In this document: one piece after another, positions 61,241 to 64,000 of the stretch
Numbering within the stretch: position 1 is the first letter of the stretch
How the letters are laid out: every line of letters starts with the position of its first letter
Origin: Welwitschia mirabilis
Lineage: Eukaryota; Gnetophyta; Gnetopsida; Welwitschiales
Direction: 5' to 3'
Assembly (NCBI GenBank): GCA_051453625.1
Contig: JBOZIK010000001.1
Location: forward strand, 234,732,016 to 234,796,015
Length of the DNA stretch: 64,000 nucleotides
The notes under the pieces: model-generated
What the model was told of the DNA's origin: nothing
Seen by the model: the letters and a program-made list of their open reading frames with translations, nothing else
Database searches by the model: none
Made by a program: the position numbers and the translations under genes

Positions 61241-62301
61241 TAACATTATGCAATTTTGATACTCTTAATTTAAATTCAAGTCATTCTAAAACAATGGAAA
61301 GATGTTTTATATTTTATTTTTCTTATATATCTTCATCTCTAGCTTAATCTTCTCTTTATATTAGCTTTGGAAGACTTCTATTTTTCTCATTCCTCATCTT
61401 TTACTATCACACACATCCATTTTTTAGCCTCCTACATCTTTTTATATGTTATTTTCCATTATTTTTTCATCAATTAGAAGGACATTTTAGGGTGTTGAAG
61501 TGTACATAAATGGGTAGTGTAGGAGGAGGATATGATATCAAATCCTATATGAATATGAAGTAAATAATAATGAAAAAAATATTATTTTATTTGAAATAAA
61601 TAAGTGTTCTTTTTTCTTATGTTTTTCTGATTTTGTTTACTTTATTTATTCATTTTTATTATGATTTTCATTTAATTTGATTAGACTTCTTATACCATGT
61701 TATATACTTAGTGCTAATTAGATTGTTATGTATTTAGTATCTATCATACAATAATGTATTTTTTAATTGTATGTCACTCTATGTTAAATAAATCATGTGT
61801 TTTATTCCTCTCATTTGTTTTAGTACATTTTCTTACTATTTCACCTTTTGTCCTAAGCAAATGATGATACATTTCTATTTTTTTCTTTCTAATAGTAGTA
61901 ATTTAATTTGTAAAATTTCTCTAAAATAAATATTATCTATTTTTTCATGGATTATTTTCTTTTTTCTTCTCTTTTTAAAATTAAAGTAGACTAGTAAATT
62001 TTAATGCTTGTTTTGACCATAATACTTTTTCTAAAACTCTAGTGGTTCCAAATTATTTTTAGAAGATTCCTTGCATTATTTAAAATTTTTTTTATAAATT
62101 ATTCATAATCTAAATTAGGCCTCTAAATACTTTTTTTAGCTATTTATAGTTAAGTTTATAGTTTTGCTTAGAAAAATTACTAAATTGTGAAATATTAATT
62201 TTATTGTTTTTGCATAGTGGATTTCTCTATTATTATTGATGTGTTTTTAAAATTTAATATCCTATCTTGTAGTAGTTTTTAAATACTTTCATAATATGCA
62301 A
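61241..62301. repeat. Tandem unit B, segment 4 (end of unit)
   Basis: Collinear with unit A at about 16175-17280. Shared words are TAAGTGTTCTTTTTT, CACTCTATGTTA, TTTTAGTACATTTTC, GTTTTGACCAT and GCTATTTATAGT. Confidence 0.8.
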
Positions 62302-62950
62302 TCCATTATTTTTCAATTTTTATAGGTTATTTAATATTCTTCATCAAAGTAGATTGAGTGTAATTTTTGTAGTTTTTTCTAGATGAACTTTTTCTATTAG
62401 TTTCAATTGATTCCATTTGATTTTGAATGTTCCATTTAAGAAACTTATCTTAGGATATAGAATAATTGTTTTAAACGTTTTAAGAATTTCTAAGTTTATT
62501 GTTCTAAATTTTCTCTCCCTTTTCTCCCTCTTCTTCATTTTATCTCTTTTTATTGGTCAAAATAACTTGAAATCGACTAAGTATTACTTTACTTTAATAA
62601 ATATTAATATGCAAGATTTTATTAACTATTTGTATATTATCAACCTAATTTACATATTTTATTACTTTAACAATTTATTTTATACTAAGTAAAAATTTAT
62701 CTTTCAAGTCAATTATATCAAAATTTAGTGAAAATATTATTTAAGTTAAAATGTTTGTTATATCACTTTAAAGAATCTTGTTTTTCAAGTGATATATTTT
62801 TATTCTAATGTGTTATAAATCTTGTCTAAAATGGAATGAAATGTTTAAATTACTTATTTACATCCATATTATATGATTTTAAGTAATAAACTTTCAAGAA
62901 AGATTATTTTTATATGAAACAGCCTTTGATAGATTTCACTCTTTAGACTC
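62302..62950. repeat. Tandem unit C, truncated
   Basis: Starts TCCATTATTTTTCAA and follows 13385-14035 and 17281-17930. The match fades near 62950, directly before the CT microsatellite. Frames at 62344-62538 and 62417-62692 overlap on opposite strands in this non-coding repeat and are not called. Confidence 0.78.
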
Positions 62951-62954
62951 ACTC

Positions 62955-62956
<2 letters not shown>

Positions 62957-63035
<79 letters not shown>
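62957..63035. repeat. (CT)n microsatellite
   Basis: An uninterrupted CT run of about 79 bases at the point where unit C stops. Confidence 0.97.
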
Positions 63036-63036
<1 letters not shown>

Positions 63037-64000
63037 AAAGAAAAGAATTAGATATTTCATTACCATGAAAAAATTTACTCATGGTAAAACCATGAAGGCC
63101 CAAAGGGGGAAGACTGATTCAATAGAATTCCTTTCCCTTTGTCTTAGATATCTAAAATGCAAAATAAAGCTAATAAACAGATACACCTCGGCAAAAACAA
63201 AAAATGCAAAAGATTGATAGAGAACCTTCTTATCTATATTTTATGTCTCTTCTATTAACTATTTCTTTAATTCATACATGATTCTTTATCTAATTAGTTA
63301 ACTGACTATGTATCCATCCCTCAGTTAATAGGATTCTGATACATAAAATTAACTTACAAGTAGATTATACATAACACAACAAAATCAAGCCTTATGAGCT
63401 AAACCCATTTGAAGTAACCAGAGCTAAAACCTTATTACTACCAGTTTACACTCTATCTTTAAGAACATTTATGTGAGTGCAATAAAGGTAGTAAAAGTAA
63501 CATCAAATGAGCATTAAGCCATTTATCCTTGTTGGTTTCTATAGATCACAGAACATTAGTTGATCTTCTAATGAACTAAAGCAAAAGCAAATCCTACAAT
63601 AATGGCATAATGTTCTCTTATAATAAATTATTATTTCCTATGAGAGATGCCCCACTGCCATGATTGTTGCAGCTATGAGAGAATATAAGGTTCATATCCA
63701 TATCAAAAACTACGAAAAGCCTAAGGAGAAGGACTAGAATACTTTCTTTCCCTTTGTGTTAGTATTCTAAAATGCAGAACTAAGCTAAAGAAAGACTAGA
63801 AGCAGAGCATGAATACTGTGACTTCCCTTAGAAGAACAAACAATAAAATAGAGCATAAATCAAGGGAATAAATAAAGTACTATCTCTACTCTGGAAAGAT
63901 GTAAATGTGATTGTACCATTTTATATTTGAGAAAGAGTATTTGATGATTCTAATTTCTATAAGCTTAGCTTGAAGATTTAATTTGATCTATTAGAAACAT
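63036..64000. other. Sequence beyond the tandem array, with an 80-base direct repeat
   Basis: Not homologous to the other families here. An approximate direct repeat occurs at 63094-63173 and 63714-63790, sharing CTTTCCCTTTGT, CTAAAATGC and AAGCTAA. No coding frame, RNA or LTR end is visible. It may be the next element or flanking DNA. Confidence 0.55.

Overview
This window is a block of plant heterochromatin. It is AT-rich and holds no intact host gene. All recognisable protein-coding signal belongs to decayed LTR retrotransposons of plant lineages: Athila-like and chromovirus-like Ty3/gypsy, plus several non-autonomous elements. No sequence pins the species. Seed plant, probably angiosperm, is as far as the evidence goes. 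Primer-binding sites, catalytic residues and LTR ends differ from their known consensus almost only by C-to-T or G-to-A changes, the pattern expected from long-term deamination of methylated cytosine. No rRNA gene, intact tRNA gene or CRISPR array is visible.

The scaffold of the window is a non-coding unit of about 3.9 kb in tandem. Unit A (about 13385-17280) is followed by unit B, which starts at 17281 and is split by four insertions. Unit C starts near 62302 and stops near 62950. Removing the insertions and one copy of each target duplication leaves 3,996 bases for unit B against 3,896 for unit A, which supports both the tandem reading and the element boundaries. The insertions in unit B are: (1) a non-autonomous LTR element, 18467-35400, itself split by a large-LTR element (23172-33334, target duplication TAATT); (2) a short non-autonomous LTR element with a roughly 90-bp minisatellite, 36004-39223; (3) a protease-bearing gypsy element without recognisable reverse transcriptase ('R2'), 40376-49518, duplication TTACT; (4) an Athila-like gypsy element with gag, protease, RT, RNase H and integrase, 49528-61235, duplication TATAC.

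To the left, positions 1 to about 560 are the edge of another Athila-like copy (protease-RT linker and RT, minus strand). From about 560 to 13384 lies a second, opposite-facing copy of R2, split by a chromovirus-like gypsy element (1835-12117, duplication ATTAG/ATTGG). The chromovirus has readable minus-strand protease, RT, RNase H and integrase. Its leader region is about 3.7 kb and unexplained, with a degenerate short-repeat array and decayed plus-strand coding sequence. To the right of unit C are a CT microsatellite and about 1 kb of different sequence.

The assembly has N gaps at 432-459, 2689-3110, 3366-3465, 4009-4018, 11258-11868, 13871-13880, 18956-19532, 29041-29503, 29815-29824, 30578-31266, 32715-32814, 42291-42748, 47198-47948, 54139-54238, 59845-59986 and 61216-61225. 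Several are flanked by near-identical direct repeats, which looks like unmerged contig ends. Long open frames that cross these gaps are artefacts.
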